A stretch of DNA of 64,000 bases from Ceratotherium simum simum. Taxonomy: Eukaryota > Chordata > Mammalia > Perissodactyla > Rhinocerotidae. Where the stretch lies: NCBI RefSeq assembly GCF_000283155.1, contig NW_004454160.1:9813495-9877494 (forward strand), written 5' to 3'. Under the pieces are notes generated by a model. It was not told where the DNA came from. It searched no databases and was given only the letters and a program-made list of their open reading frames with translations. Positions 44,691 to 54,545 of this stretch are shown one piece after another. The position numbers and the translations under genes are program-made. Each line of letters begins with the position of its first letter. Position 1 is the stretch's first letter.

Positions 44691-45617
44691 AAGGGAACAG
44701 TGCAGTCAGGCCTGACTTTTAAGTGGTCTGGGACCTGGAACTGGCTCTCTCCATGGCCCCAAGGTAGAGACTGTATAACAAACAGACAACAGCTTCCAAT
44801 GGAGCCAGAATAGGGTCATGGACCCACAGTATGCCTGTTTGCACACCTGGAGTAACAATAACTGTGCTAACTACTTACTACTAAGAGCAGTAAAGTATGT
44901 CAATATACGCAAGTCTTCAGTCAACTTTAAAGTGTCTCACACAAGGAGGGGATTGTTATTGATTATCCTCCTCTAATTTTTCCCTTAGAGCTTTTAGATT
45001 ACTCAGCCTGAATATAAAAAGTTTAATTAATAAAGTTTAATTTAATGTAAACTTTTTAAGGGCAGTGTCTGAACTCCTATTTCTCTTTAGGTGTCTCTCA
45101 GGGGCAATCACAGGGCTGTGCACTCACAGGAGATCCCATAAGTGCTCATCAGCCATGCCTCACATGGCTCTTTGGAAAGAATACCTGGAACCCCAGCAGT
45201 TTTGATTGATGTGCCTCTGGCTTGCAGCAAAACCATCTGTCTGACTGATTTGATTCTAGTTAAATAAAACCCCAAGGCTATAATATCTAGCGAACTGGGC
45301 AAGAATTATTTGCTGTTCATCAGCTTCCCAGAAGCATGCTCATGGGACAGGGCCTGGATATTGTCTTACTTCCTTGTTAAGGCCTTTGGAGTTTATGTCT
45401 TTGGGAGACAAATGCCTAATTAAAGCAAACAAACAAAAACAAAACCCAACTAGTCCCTTCACTGAAGTGTGGCCAGCTTTTGCACCTAGTATTTTTTTCC
45501 CTACTCAAATAGTGACAAAGGCTATTTAGGATCACAGGCAAACCCTTCTGATTACAATGGATTCTCCATTATCCTGTTGACTTCTTCCTATTCCTTTAAA
45601 AACCCATAAGCAGCTCC
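44691..45617. other. Unique non-coding stretch
   Basis: Nothing recognised; a CAAACAAACAAAAAC run at 45426-45440. Confidence 0.4.
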
Positions 45618-46403
45618 TAATAGCAAAACTTCAAAATAAATGAAGCAAAAACTGAGAGAATTAAAGGGAGAAATAGACAAATCCACAATCCTAGTTGGAC
45701 GTTTTAATACTCATTACACAGTAATTGATAGACGCAAGTAGACAAAAAAATAAGTAAAGATATAAAAGATTTGAATAACACTATCAACCAACTAGATCTA
45801 ATCAACATTTGTAGAATACTACACTATATCCAAAAACCACGTAATACACATTGTTTTCAAGTGCACATGGACTATTCATTAATATAGACCATAGTCTGGG
45901 CTATAATACAAGCCTCAACAAATTTCAAAGGAGCAAAATGATACAGAGTATGTTCTCTGTCCATGAACAAGTTTAATTTAATCAATGATAATCTAGAAAC
46001 ACTCCAAATATTTAGAAATTAAGCAACAATAACCATGGGCCAATGAAGTAATCACAAGGGAAATTAGAAAATATTTCTAATTGAATGATCATAATTCCAC
46101 AACATGTTAAAAGCTATAGGATATAGGTAAAGCAGTGCATATAGGGAAATTTGTCATTTTAAATGTACGGATTGGAAAAAGAAGAAAGGCATAAAATCAA
46201 TGATCTAAGTTTACTTCCACCTTAATAAGCTGAAGAAAGAAAAGCAAATTAAATCCAAAATAAGTAGAAGAAAATGAATAATACAAATAAGAACAGAAAC
46301 TAATTAAATTTTCAAAACGGAAAAACAACAAACGAAATCAACAGAATCAGATATTGATTATTTGAAAGGATTAATAAAATTGATAAAATACACCTATGCT
46401 GAG

Positions 46404-46921
46404 TGTGAAGGTTATAAAATGTGATTGAAATTTTATGCTCTTCCCAACAAGAGGTGGAATATATGTTCCCTCCCCTTAATCTGGGCTGGCCTTAGTGACT
46501 TTGCTTGTAATCAAAAGAATTTGGTAGAGTGGCATGATTTTACTTCCTAGATACATCACAAAAGCCAAACAGCTTCCACCTGGTTCTCTTGGGATGCTTG
46601 CTCTGAAGGAAGATGGCTGCTGTGCTGGAGAGACCACAGGGAGACACTCCATCAACAGCCCCAGCTAAACTCCCAGCCAACAGCCAGCACCAACTGCCAG
46701 CCTGTGAGGAAGCCATCTTAGACACCCAGCCTAGCTGAGTCTCACATGACTGAAGCTCCAACTGACAACTGAATTCAACCACATTAAAGACACTGAGCAA
46801 GAACTGTTCAGTTGAGGTCTTCTCAAATTTCTGACCCACAAAATCATGAGTAAATTACATTGGTGGTTTTAAGCTGCTGGTGTTAGGGATAATTTATTAT
46901 GCAGGAATAGTAACCCAAACA
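46404..46921 (+). mobile_element. MLT1-like LTR in L1
   Basis: A 518-bp TG...CA unit (TGTGAAGGTT ... AACCCAAACA) with flanks CTGAG (46399-46403) and CTGAT (46922-46926), an imperfect 5-bp TSD. The 3' part has TGGTTTTAAGCTGCTGGTG and TTATTATGCAGGAATAGTAA, typical of MaLR-type LTR ends. The 99-codon minus-strand frame at 46540-46839 is not a gene. Confidence 0.7.
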
Positions 46922-47900
46922 CTGATCAAGAACAAAAAAGATAAAACGTCAAATTCCAACATCAACAATGAAGGAGAGGACACACTACAGATATTACACA
47001 CATTAAAAGGAAAATAAAGCAATATTAAGAACCACTTCATGCCAGTATATTAGACAATTTAGAGTAGGTGCACAAATTTCTTGAAAGACACAAATTACCA
47101 AAACTGATACAAGACATGGAAAATCTAAAGCCATACATCTATATAATAACAAAAAGAAATAAAATTCATATTCAAAAATCTTCCCACAAAGGAAACTCCA
47201 GTCCCCGAGAGTTCAACAAAAAATTCAATTAAATATTTAGGGAAGAAATAACACTAATATTAAACTCATAAAATATAGAAGCTAATTAGGAACATTTTCC
47301 AACTCATTTTATGAGGCCAGCACAATCTTGATATCAAAGACAAAGGCATTATAAGAAAACAAAACTTCAGACCATCAACAGATGCAAATATTATTAACAA
47401 AATGTTAGCAAATAATATCCAGAAATCTATAAAAAGATAACACAACCTAAGTGAGTTTATTCCAGGATCACAAAGTTGGTTCAACAGTCAAATATAAATT
47501 AAATTCAATATATAAAAACCAATTGAACTTCTATATAGTTGGCAAAAAGAAATGAAAAGTAAAATTTTAAAAATACCATTTACAATAGTACCAAAAAAAT
47601 TGACTATCTAGGAATAAGTCTAATGAAAAATGTATAAGATGCCTACATCGAAAACTACAAAACATTGCCAAGAGAATCTTAAAAAGACTTAAATGAATGG
47701 AGATATGTGCCATATCGATGAATGCAACCCTCAATATTGTTAAGATAGCCATTCTTTCCAAATTAATCTATAGATTCAATGAAAAACCAATCAAAATGTC
47801 ACAGACTTTTTAAAAGAAATTTGATGAGCTGATTCTAAGATTTTTTTATGGAAACACAAAGGATCTAGAAGAATTGAAACAATCTTTAAAAAGTTGAGGA

Positions 47901-48140
47901 TGGGGCCGGCCCTGTGGCTTAGCGGTTAAGCGGGCACACTCCGCTACTGGCGGCCCCGGTTCGGATCCCAGGTGCACACCGCTAGTCAGGCCATGCTGGT
48001 CAGGCCATGCTGTGGCGGTGTCCCATATAAAGTAGAGGAAGACGGGCACAGATGTTAGCTCAGAGCCGGTCTTCCTCAGCAAAAAGAGGAGGATTAGCAT
48101 GGATGTTAGCTCAGGGCTGATCTTCCTCACAAAAAAAAAA
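47901..48140 (+). mobile_element. ERE SINE with internal 14-bp duplication
   Basis: Short subtype with the CCATATAAAGTAGAGG block. TSD AAAAAGTTGAGGA at 47888-47900 and 48141-48153. GTCAGGCCATGCTG is perfectly duplicated in tandem at 47985-47998 and 47999-48012. Confidence 0.95.
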
Positions 48141-48498
48141 AAAAAGTTGAGGAAATTTGGAAGACTTATACTACTTGACTTCAAGAGTTACAATAAAAAT
48201 ATAGTAGTCAAGTTGTGTGGTACTGGAATAAGGACAAACAAATAGATCCAATGGAACAGAGTACAGAGTCCAAAAATAGTTCCACACATACAGAGTCAAT
48301 TAGCTTCTGACCAAAGCCCAAAGTTGATTCTATGGGGAAACAAATTCTTTTTAGCAAATAGTACTAGAACAACGATATCTATATGGAATAAAACAAACCT
48401 GAACCTCTGTTTCACACTTTACACAAAAATAATTTGGGATGGACCATAGGTCTAAATGTAAAAGCTAGAACCATTAAACTTTAAGAAGAAAACATAGG

Positions 48499-49002
48499 GG
48501 ATTGAATGGGTGCTCTGGTGGGTGGGGCGGGCCTGGGCTAGCGGGCCCCAGGAGAACTCCGATGGCGTCTGTGTCAGCACGCCCATACCAGGACATGCCG
48601 CCAATGTCCCAGTCCCTGGAGAGGTCTCACCTCTCACCGAGATGCACTCAGGGCCTATCAGGACAAGAAAACACTCTGGACATTACATAGAAGAGAAATA
48701 TAAGAAGACTCTGAAAAGTGGAGAGAACAAGGCAGACAAGCTAGGGACCTCAAGAGCCAAGGGATAATACAGTGGTCCTTGTACATGCTATTCCCTCTGC
48801 CTGGAATTTCCTTCTTCATCTGGTCCTTTTAGAGGATTCTGATTCATCCTTCAGGACCCACCTCACATCTCATATCCATTTGGAAGCTTGTCTGCCCTCC
48901 TAAGCATAGTTGAATGCCTCTTCTGTGAGATCCCACAGACCTTGAATTTATCTGTTATCACAGCACTTATAAAATCGTATTGCATCCTCAAAAGAAAAAA
49001 AA
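48499..49002 (+). pseudogene. Processed retrocopy of an unidentified transcript
   Basis: A 504-bp insert in L1 is flanked by a perfect 16-bp TSD (AAGAAGAAAACATAGG at 48483-48498 and 49003-49018) and ends in an A-rich tail (about 48990-49002). These are hallmarks of L1-mediated mRNA retrotransposition. The 5' part (48499-48770) starts with G/C-rich sequence like a CpG-island 5' UTR, with an ATG at 48560 in good context (CCGATGG). The 42-codon frame from that ATG begins MASVSARPYQDMPP and stops early; other frames continue briefly, so frameshifts are likely. The 3' part is L2 sequence (next entry). A TATAAA hexamer, a known weak poly(A) signal variant, lies about 20 bp before the tail. The parent gene is not recognised. 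Confidence 0.75.
48775..48989 (+). mobile_element. L2 segment serving as retrocopy 3' end
   Basis: TTCCTTCTTCATCTGGTCCT, CATCCTTCAGGACCCACCTC, AGCACTTATAAAATCGTATT follow the L2 order but stop before the usual L2 3' end and are followed directly by the poly(A) tail. It was therefore probably part of the source RNA. Confidence 0.72.
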
Positions 49003-49021
49003 AAGAAGAAAACATAGGAGA

Positions 49022-49334
49022 GGGCCGGCCCCGTGGCTTAGCGGTTAAGCACGCGTGCTCCCCTACTGGCGGCCAGGGTTCGGATCCCAGGCGCGCACTG
49101 ACACACCGCTTCTCCAGCGATGCTGAGGCCGTGTCCCACATACAGCAACTAGAAGGATGTGCAGCTATGACATACAACTATCTACTGGGGCTTTGTGGGG
49201 GGGGGGGGAAAAAAAACCAGGAGGAAGATTGGCAATAGATGTTAGCTCAGAGCCGGTCTTCCTCAGCAAAAAAAAAGAGGAGGATTAGCATGGATATTAG
49301 CTCAGGGCTGATCTTCCTCACAAAAAAAAAAAAA
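49022..49334 (+). mobile_element. ERE SINE, long subtype
   Basis: Head GGGCCGGCCCCGTGGCTTAG, central block, a 13-base G-run near 49196-49208, an A-run, and two GATGTTAGCTCAG-type segments. TSD AGAAAACATAGGAGA at 49007-49021 and 49335-49349. Its target overlaps the 3' TSD of the retrocopy. Confidence 0.95.
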
Positions 49335-50240
49335 AGAAAACATAGGAGAATTTCACCTTCATATTCTCTACCTTGAGGAAGGCAAAGATTACTGTGGACA
49401 CAAAAAGCACTAGGTGTACAAGAAAAACACGATACTTCATAAATATTAAAAAATCATTGTACTTCATAAATATTAAAAATTTCTGCTCATCAAAAATCAC
49501 TGTTAAGAAAATGAATAGGCAATCCACAGACTGAGAAAAAATATTTGCAAGATATAAATCTGACAAAGGACTTATATCCAAAATATGTAAAGAGTTTCTT
49601 CAAATCAACAATAAAAGATAATACAATTTTTTTAAATGGGCAACAGATTTGAACAGACACTTCACGGAGGGAGATATGTAAACAGTCAATAGTCACATGA
49701 AAAAGTGCTCAACATTGTGACTCATCAGGAAAATATAAATTAAAACCACAATGAGGTACCATTTTGCACCTACTAGAAAGGCTAAAAAAAAAAAAAATTA
49801 TAATACCAACTCATGGGGGGAACATATGGAACAACTAGATCTCTCATGCATTGCTGATGAGAGAAGTTGAAATGTCACAACCACTTTGGATAACTGGTTG
49901 TCCTTATAAATTTAAACATGCATCTACCTATGACCCAGAAATTATACTCCTAGGTATTTATCCCCAAGAAATAAAAAACAAAAAATGTCCAACAGTGGCT
50001 TCTACAAGAATGTTCAAAGCAGCCCTACTCATAAGAACCAAAAACTGTAAGCAACCCTAATGTGCATCGACAGGAGAATGGGTAAACAAATTATCTTCAT
50101 ACAGTGGACTACTACTTAGCAATAAAAAGGAATGTACTACTGATACGTGCAATAACACGGACAGATCTCAAAAATATTACGTTGAGTGAAAGAAGTGAGA
50201 TACAAAAGAGTACGTACTTCATGATTATACTGTATGATTC

Positions 50241-50849
50241 TGTTACTGCAGGAAGTTGGGGTTCTCTTGCCTGATGCACATAAATAAAAAAACCAATTAA
50301 TTGTGGCAACAGCTTTTGGGGGAGAAATCAGCTTTATTCTGTGAGATCAATCTGCACAGAGATGGGGGGTGTGCCCTCAGATCCCCAATTCAGGATTTGG
50401 GGTGAAATTTAATAGGTTAGGGAGAACAGGCTGGCACTTGGAAACGTTAGTGGGACAGGTTTTGATTGTTGGGCTTCAAACATTTATAGTAAGCTTTTAA
50501 ACATTTATGATTGGGTTCTAAACATTTATGACAAGGTTCTAAACTTTTATGATAGGGTTCTAAACATTTTTGATGAGGTGGGGAAGAAATTTTAACACCA
50601 GATCTTCCTGAATGATGGACCTCTCACTTCTGATAAGAGTCCGACTTTCAAGTTCCGGTTGTGCCCCAGTCCTTGGGTTCCGTGGGAAGGAGGATCTTTG
50701 GCTCCGCAGTCATTTCAGATCACAATTTCTTCTTTTGTGCATGGTGTGGCTACGTGACTTGAGTGTTTTTCTGAAAGACAATTCTTTATCACTTTGTTGA
50801 TAAGAGATGGGGTCTATTTGAACTGGCTCTAAATGGGCCCATGGTTACA
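50241..50849 (-). mobile_element. 609-bp solo LTR
   Basis: A TG...CA unit (TGTTACTGCAGG ... CCCATGGTTACA) is flanked by ATTC at 50237-50240 and 50850-50853; removal restores L1 sequence GTATGATTCCATTTAT. On the minus strand an AATAAA (within CAGAATAAAGCTG) lies near the 3' end. A 4-bp TSD is typical of class I ERVs. No retroviral coding sequence is present. Confidence 0.85.
50471..50577. repeat. Tandem 21-bp repeat in the LTR
   Basis: Five imperfect copies of a unit like GGGTTCTAAACATTTATGAT. Such U3 repeats can hold enhancer elements; none is identified here. Confidence 0.88.
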
Positions 50850-50878
50850 ATTCCATTTATGAAGTCCAAGAACAGGCA

Positions 50879-51073
50879 AAGGGGCCTCCCTGTGGTGTAG
50901 TGGTTAAGTTCATGCACCCTGCTTTGGTGGCCCAGGATTCACAGGTTTGGATCCTGGGTGCGGACCTGCACACCAGTCATCAAGGCATGTTGTGGCAGTG
51001 TCCCACATACAAAATAGAGGAAGATTGACACAGGTGTTAGCTCAGGGACAATCTTCCTCACACACACACAAAA
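50879..51073 (+). mobile_element. ERE SINE, older short subtype
   Basis: Head GGGGCCTCCCTGTGGTGTAG, block ACATACAAAATAGAGGAAG, CA/A tail. TSD AAGAACAGGCA at 50868-50878 and 51074-51084. Confidence 0.93.
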
Positions 51074-51305
51074 AAGAACAGGCATAACTAATCTATGGGG
51101 ATAAGAAATCAGAAACTGCTTGCGTTGGATAGATGGGGAGAAAGAGATCAACTGGAAAGGGGCACACAGAAACTCTCTGGAGGAATGGAAACGTTATCTT
51201 GTTCGGTATATACACAGGTGTGTGTATACAATTGTCAAAATCCATCAAACTGAACACTTCAGATTTGTGCATTTTATTATACATAAATAATAATTCAGCT
51301 AAAGA

Positions 51306-51360
51306 TATGCATGTGTGTGTAAACACACAAGCATACCACACACACACACACAAACACATA
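51306..51360. repeat. GT/AC repeat with hairpin potential
   Basis: TGTGTGTAAACACACA forms a perfect 6-bp stem with a 4-base loop at about 51313-51328, followed by an AC-rich tract. Confidence 0.75.
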
Positions 51361-51403
51361 AGTATGTTTCTGTTAAAGAGAAAACCACAGGCCCAAAATG
51401 GGG

Positions 51404-51834
51404 TCAATTGTGCTAAAGTCCATAATACCAAACCTAGATTTAATACCTAACCTAATTGCAGTTTCAACCTTCTCTAGCAATGTAATCTTAGTCAACCAGT
51501 CTGGAATTTTCTGGTCAGTCCCAATGAGGTAATCTGTCACGTGACCTTTCTCCATTCCCCACCCCCCACCGCCCCAGAGGAAGAAGAAGCAATCTTCTTG
51601 ATAAAATCCTTGCCATTCCCTTCCCCCTAAAGAGAACATGTCCTGGCCCCAAATAATCCTCTCTTTTGCTAATAGCTTCCTTGCCCCACCTCCTTCCTAT
51701 AGAAACCTCCCATTTTGTATAATTCCTCTGAGTATCTCTCTGCTTGCTAGATGAGATGCTGCCTGATTCATGAATCATTGAAAAAAGCCAATTAGATCTT
51801 CAAATTTATTCAGTTGAATTTTGTTTTTTTTAAC
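51404..51834 (+). mobile_element. ERV-type LTR, sense
   Basis: GTGCTAAAGTCCATAATACC at the left, ATAGAAACCTCCCATTTTGT and TATAATTCC in the middle, and GAATCATTGAAAAAAGCCAA (degraded poly(A) signal), ATTAGATCTTCAAATTTATT at the right, an order I recall from class I ERV LTRs. No clear TSD. Not coding. Confidence 0.62.
51536..51545. promoter_or_regulatory. Palindromic E-box GTCACGTGAC
   Basis: Perfect 10-bp palindrome matching the USF/TFEB-type (CLEAR) motif, within the LTR upstream of its TATA-like sequence. Binding is inference. Confidence 0.5.
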
Positions 51835-52394
51835 ACTGTGTATCCCACAGAGAAACTCCCCAACCCAACCTCAACACTTGGTGGGGGAGGAGGATTCGGT
51901 CTAAGACTCCAAATAAATGAAAACAGGAAAATTCATTGGAAAACAGAACTAGAATACACTGAGCCCCGCTCCCCACCATCACCCCCAGGGCAAGATCATG
52001 GGTACCTTGCTATGGTGGGTGATAGGGCAGGTCTGGGGATGAATACCATAAGAGATCTGACAGGGCAGGGCTAGAAGAGCTGTCACCCCTCCTCCAAATC
52101 TGTTTAGGCTCCTCTCTCACTGTGCTGAGGTGGGTGCACTGCATTTGTCTGAGCTCACACAATGATGTTTCCCTCTTCTCTGTGAACTCCCTGAGTAATT
52201 CTGCAGCTAAATAAAAGCCTTCCTCCCTTTCTCCCATCACCTCACCACAGTGGTTTTCTAGTTATTTTTCTTGAGAAAATTTATTCCATTTCACTACATC
52301 TTGATGGGCAGAACATCTTTTTAATGTCTTCTGCATCCATTCTTCCCTGCTTCTCATTTCACTTTCACAAGTGTTTTTAAGACTGCCCTATGCC
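51835..52394. other. Unique or unassigned stretch
   Basis: 52100-52260 has an LTR-like end (GCAGCTAAATAAAAGCCTTC), but no borders are visible. No gene. Confidence 0.35.
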
Positions 52395-52560
52395 TGTACT
52401 TCACAAATTTTAATGCATATGAGTCACCTATGGCTCTTATTAAAATTCCAATTCCGATTCAGTAGATCTGGGGTGGGGCCTGACATTCTGCATTTTTAAG
52501 AAGTTCCCAAGTGGTGCCAATGTGTTGGTCGGAGGATCCCACTTTAAGTAGAAGACTGTA
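52395..52560 (-). mobile_element. MER5A-like hAT DNA transposon
   Basis: AATTTTAATGCATATGAGTC, ACCTATGGCTCTTATTAAAA, CAGTAGATCTGGGGTGGGGC, TGACATTCTGCATTTTTAAG match the MER5 pattern. Strand by analogy. Confidence 0.75.
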
Positions 52561-53139
52561 ACATGCTGGCAGTGCAATGGATGCGGCTCTCTCTTATTTG
52601 CAAGATGGGATAAGTAAATACAGAGTGTGGTATCAGAAAAAGATGAGGAGGAAAAAAGCAATTCTGATTCTTTCACTCTTTTTCTCCATCTCAAACCCTG
52701 TCCTTCATGCTTCTTGCTACGTGTAACAAATGGCTCTGTTTTCCTAAGAGCTATACACATCCACCCCCAGTGACAGCTGAGTCTCCTTCTAAAGATGTAT
52801 CAGAGAAGGAGGGAAGGCGGGATTACTCATTATAGTCATGAGTTGCTCCATCCCACATTGCAGATGGAAAAACTGAGGCATGAATAGGCAAATCCTCTGA
52901 ACTGTAAACTAATACAACACAGAGAGCTACTGTTTGCAACCAGGATGGTATGAGATCAGAACTAGGTATGTTGGCCAGGATTTTCTTAGTGGCTTATGCA
53001 TTGAAATTAGAATAGCTCCTTTCATACAGTTCTTAGATTAAATCTTAGATAAATCCAGCATTCTAGGGGGGCTCTGGATAGCATGACAAGTCGTTTCTTT
53101 CCCCCTCACATCTTCCAGTCTCTGACTGATGCTTATTGT
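52561..53139. other. Mostly unique stretch
   Basis: A short MIR-like word (TTGCAGATGGAAAAACTGAG) at 52858-52877; otherwise unassigned. Confidence 0.42.
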
Positions 53140-53540
53140 TTTCATTCAACAAACATTTTCTGAGCACCTACTAGTCCAGCCTTCATATAGTTATTGAGAA
53201 TACCAAGAAAAATAAGGTCATTTCTTATTCTGAAGCGGAGACAGATACACAATAAAGAAATGATGAGATAAAGGAAGAGAATAGTTATCAAGCAGCTACC
53301 ACATGCCAGAGACTATGCAGCCTTTTTCAAATGGCCTTAATAGAGGTGGGCATGGAGTACCTAATTCTCCCAGAGGAATGGAGAGACTCTAGGGCAGTTT
53401 CATTTGTGCTCAGCTTTGAGAAAAGACTAGGAGTTCACAGGCAGAGACGGCACAGAAGGGCATTCTAGGCAGTGGGAAGACAGCATGAGCAAAGGTGCAA
53501 GACTACATGGTGTGCTTAGGCCTCTGAGCGGTCCTGGGTG
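53140..53540 (-). mobile_element. L2 3' part, inverted
   Basis: CATTCAACAAACATTTTCTG, AGCACCTACTAGTCCAG, GAGACAGATACACAATAAAG, GGGCATTCTAGGCAGTGGGA, GCATGAGCAAAGGTGCAAGA. Confidence 0.8.
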
Positions 53541-54094
53541 ACAGCAGTATGAACGTGTGGGGGATAGGAGCATCCCTTTCATTTGCAGCCTTCACAGTTT
53601 ATGCAGTCTCTTCACATGCATTATGTTACTTGATCTGAGCAACCTGCGCCTCCATCCCTAGCCAGAGCGCTAATAACCTGTCAGCTGGAACGAGAGAGGC
53701 TTAGGACACACCTAGGAAGGGCGAGAAAGAATGTTAATCAAAGCCATTCTGAGAAAGTGATTAAAATTTCCAATGTGTTCTACAAGGCTTCTGCTTCTCC
53801 GGAATTTTCAATGCAATTATTATCTCATTCTTAAGGAGCAAACAGCTCTCCAGAGAGGCTTCCTGAGCAGCTCTGACATTTCAGAATCAGAGCCTGCACT
53901 CCCGGCCTGACAGCACCCTCTGCATCTCCAGCAGCGACCTGGCTGCTCCTGGCAGTGCCCTTTGTTTTGGACCTCAGACTCCCACACGCCCCCGCTGAAG
54001 CCCTCAGTCACCTCTGTAGTGGCACACACCCACACTCCGAGGTCCTTGGGCCTCTGGATGCCGGAGGAATGCAGAATTCTCAAGAGCAGCTGCT
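53541..54094. other. Unique stretch, higher complexity
   Basis: No repeat recognised. 53640-53830 contains GTTAATCAAAGCC and GATTAAAATTTCC words reminiscent of conserved enhancers. Frames of 65-97 codons lack support. Confidence 0.38.
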
Positions 54095-54545
54095 TAAATA
54101 CAATGGTTCTCATTCATCTGTGTGCATTTCATTCTCACAAGGGGCTTGTTAAAAGTACAGGTGGGGGGCCGGCCCGGTGGCTTAGTGGTTAAGAGATCCC
54201 GGGCGCGCACCGATGCACTGCTTGTCTGGTCATGCTGAGGCAGCATCCCACATACAGCAACTACAGGGATGTGCAACTATGACATACAACTATCTACTGG
54301 GGCTTCAGGGAGAAAAGGGGGAAAGAAAAGGAGGAGGATTGGCAATAGATGTTAGCTCAGGGCCGGTCTTCCTCAGCAAAAAGAGGAGGACTGGCATGGA
54401 TGTTAGCTCGGGGCTCATCTTCCTCACAAAAAAATAAATAATAAAAAAAAAAGTACAGGTGGTCTGTTCCTGACTTGGGGATTCAGACTCAGAGACTCTG
54501 AAGCCAACCCTGAAAACCTACTTTTTAAAAACAAATCTTTGATTT
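54095..54545 (+). mobile_element. MER5A-like transposon, split by ERE
   Basis: Left part: AATGGTTCTCATTCATCTG, CACAAGGGGCTTGTTAAAAG. Right part: GGGGATTCAGACTCAGAGAC. These rejoin across the ERE at 54165-54448. Confidence 0.65.
54165..54448 (+). mobile_element. ERE SINE with internal head deletion
   Basis: After GTGGCTTAGTGGTTAAG the sequence jumps to AGATCCCGGGCGCGC, missing about 35 bp that normally include GGCGGCCCGGGTTCG, i.e. the segment leading into box B. TSD AAAAGTACAGGTGG at 54151-54164 and 54449-54462. Confidence 0.94.

Larger units (their letters stand above)
45618..51305 (+). mobile_element. Long sense L1, fragmented by six insertions
   Basis: L1 pieces follow in correct order: ORF2 endonuclease part (45618-46403: AAAACTGAGAGAATTAAAGG), RT part (46922-47900: GTTAGCAAATAATATCCAG, CAAAGTTGGTTCAACAGTC), later ORF2 (48154-48498 and 49335-50240, with the frame at 49851-50060 encoding IILLGIYPQE), and 3' UTR (50850-50878, 51074-51305: CAATTGTCAAAATCCATC). 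Inserted are 46404-46921, 47901-48140, 48499-49002, 49022-49334, 50241-50849 and 50879-51073. Excised in mind, the flanks rejoin into continuous L1. All frames are broken. Confidence 0.9.

Noticed and set aside
46540..46839. 99-codon minus-strand frame
   Set aside because: Lies wholly inside an MLT-like LTR.
48502..48767. Frames of 62-85 codons in the retrocopy as a living small gene
   Set aside because: Frames compete, the ATG-proximal one stops after 42 codons, and there is no promoter evidence; called a retrocopy only.
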